From: Salinicola corii
Lineage (GTDB): Bacteria > Pseudomonadota > Gammaproteobacteria > Pseudomonadales > Halomonadaceae
NCBI RefSeq assembly: GCF_008298015.1
Contig: NZ_VTPX01000001.1
Location: 372,001 to 436,000, forward strand
Reading direction: 5' to 3'
Length of the DNA stretch: 64,000 nt
The notes under the pieces were generated by a model. It searched no databases and was not told the DNA's origin. It saw only the letters and a list, made by a program, of their open reading frames with translations. The position numbers were made by a program, and so were the translations under genes. Positions 63,436 to 64,000 of the stretch are shown one piece after another. Positions within the stretch are counted from its first letter, which is position 1, and each line of letters begins with the position of its first letter.

Positions 63436-64000
63436 ATGCAATTCTTCAATCCGGTCAATACGCAAACCTGGACCAACGGCCGACATCAGGTGCGGTGCGT
63501 CAAGGTCATTCAGGAAACCTGGAACGTGCGAACGTTCTGTTTCATGGCCGACCAGCCGGTGATGTTCTTCTTCAAGCCGGGGCAGTTCGTCACGCTGGAA
63601 CTGGAGATCGCCGGTCAGCCGGTGATGCGTTCCTACACGATTTCCAGTTCACCCTCGATCCCCTACAGCTTCTCGATCACGGTCAAGCGTTTGTCTGGCG
63701 GGCAGGTCTCCAACTGGCTTCACGACAATCTCAAGGTCGGCGACCCGATGGTGGTTCACGGGCCGGTCGGGGATTTCAATGTCATCGATCACCCGGCGGA
63801 GAAAGTGATGATGCTCTCGGGGGGCGTCGGGATCACGCCGCTGATGTCGATGACGCGCTGGTTCTTCGATACCAATGCCGCCGTCGACCTGGAGTTCATC
63901 CATTGCGCTCAGGCCCCCAACGACATCATCTACCACCGTGAACTGGTGCACATGTTTTCGCGGCTGCCGGAGTTCCGTCTGCATATCGTGTGCGAGCGCA
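63436..64000 (+). CDS. gbcB: Glycine-betaine monooxygenase reductase component GbcB (3' truncated by window)
   Basis: The frame from ATG 63436 runs off the window after 188 codons. The visible part has the ferredoxin-reductase layout: flavin-binding KPGQFVTLELEIAG and RSYTISSSP (about residues 52-78), the NAD-binding GGVGITPLMSMTRWF (about residues 125-139), and VRCVKVIQETWNVRTFCF at the N-terminus. It transfers electrons from NADH via FAD and a C-terminal [2Fe-2S] cluster (beyond the edge) to GbcA. It is divergent from gbcA, and a candidate GbdR box lies upstream. Confidence 0.9.
   Translation, partial: MQFFNPVNTQTWTNGRHQVRCVKVIQETWNVRTFCFMADQPVMFFFKPGQFVTLELEIAGQPVMRSYTISSSPSIPYSFSITVKRLSGGQVSNWLHDNLKVGDPMVVHGPVGDFNVIDHPAEKVMMLSGGVGITPLMSMTRWFFDTNAAVDLEFIHCAQAPNDIIYHRELVHMFSRLPEFRLHIVCER

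Overview
The window looks like a chromosomal segment of a moderately halophilic gammaproteobacterium, most likely Halomonadaceae (Halomonas, Salinicola or Kushneria type). The basis is GC-rich coding sequence, a very acidic triple-lipoyl AceF, FabV as enoyl reductase, monomeric isocitrate dehydrogenase, the carboxynorspermidine polyamine branch and a nearly complete glycine-betaine demethylation pathway. Family assignments come from reading the proteins and motifs; no database search was run.

Region 1 (1-10 kb) is mixed housekeeping and stress genes: a membrane-protein end, a frameshifted Crp/Fnr regulator, an AhpD-like protein, DUF883, LysE exporter, AidB-like dehydrogenase, Nudix hydrolase, glutathione peroxidase, a DUF7079-like protein, FabV, a GlxA-type AraC regulator and AmpD. 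Region 2 (10-18.5 kb) is core metabolism: aceE-aceF, adk, tsaB, and uppP-rsmJ coupled by a GTGA overlap. Region 3 (18.5-34.8 kb) holds an NlpE-like lipoprotein, an EamA exporter, CsbD and YnfA proteins, the carboxynorspermidine dehydrogenase/decarboxylase pair behind a structured leader, a LysR regulator, a sulfotransferase-like orphan, a DksA-type zinc finger, a universal stress protein, two unrelated L,D-transpeptidases side by side, a short CstA, icd, a lactonase and a decayed topoisomerase IB.

Region 4 (34.8-64 kb) mixes iron acquisition with glycine-betaine catabolism. The efeU-efeO-efeB operon has a Fur-box match and a second M75 protein downstream. gbdR, azlCD with its XRE/cupin regulator, and the dipeptidase-DUF5943-dgcA-dgcB-etfA-etfB run follow. 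A hydroxamate-type uptake block (fhuB, fhuD, two TonB receptors, Fur-box matches, no ATPase) comes next, and the window ends in the divergent gbcA/gbcB pair. GbcAB convert glycine betaine to dimethylglycine. DgcAB with the dedicated ETF convert dimethylglycine to sarcosine, and GbdR is the expected activator. Both catabolic promoters carry the same composite motif (TGTCG-N6-GGCAAGTCGG), which resembles sites bound by ArgR/GbdR-type AraC regulators. Two copies of a 72-bp repeat sit between genes inside the dgc run. The sarcosine-to-serine steps are not in the window.
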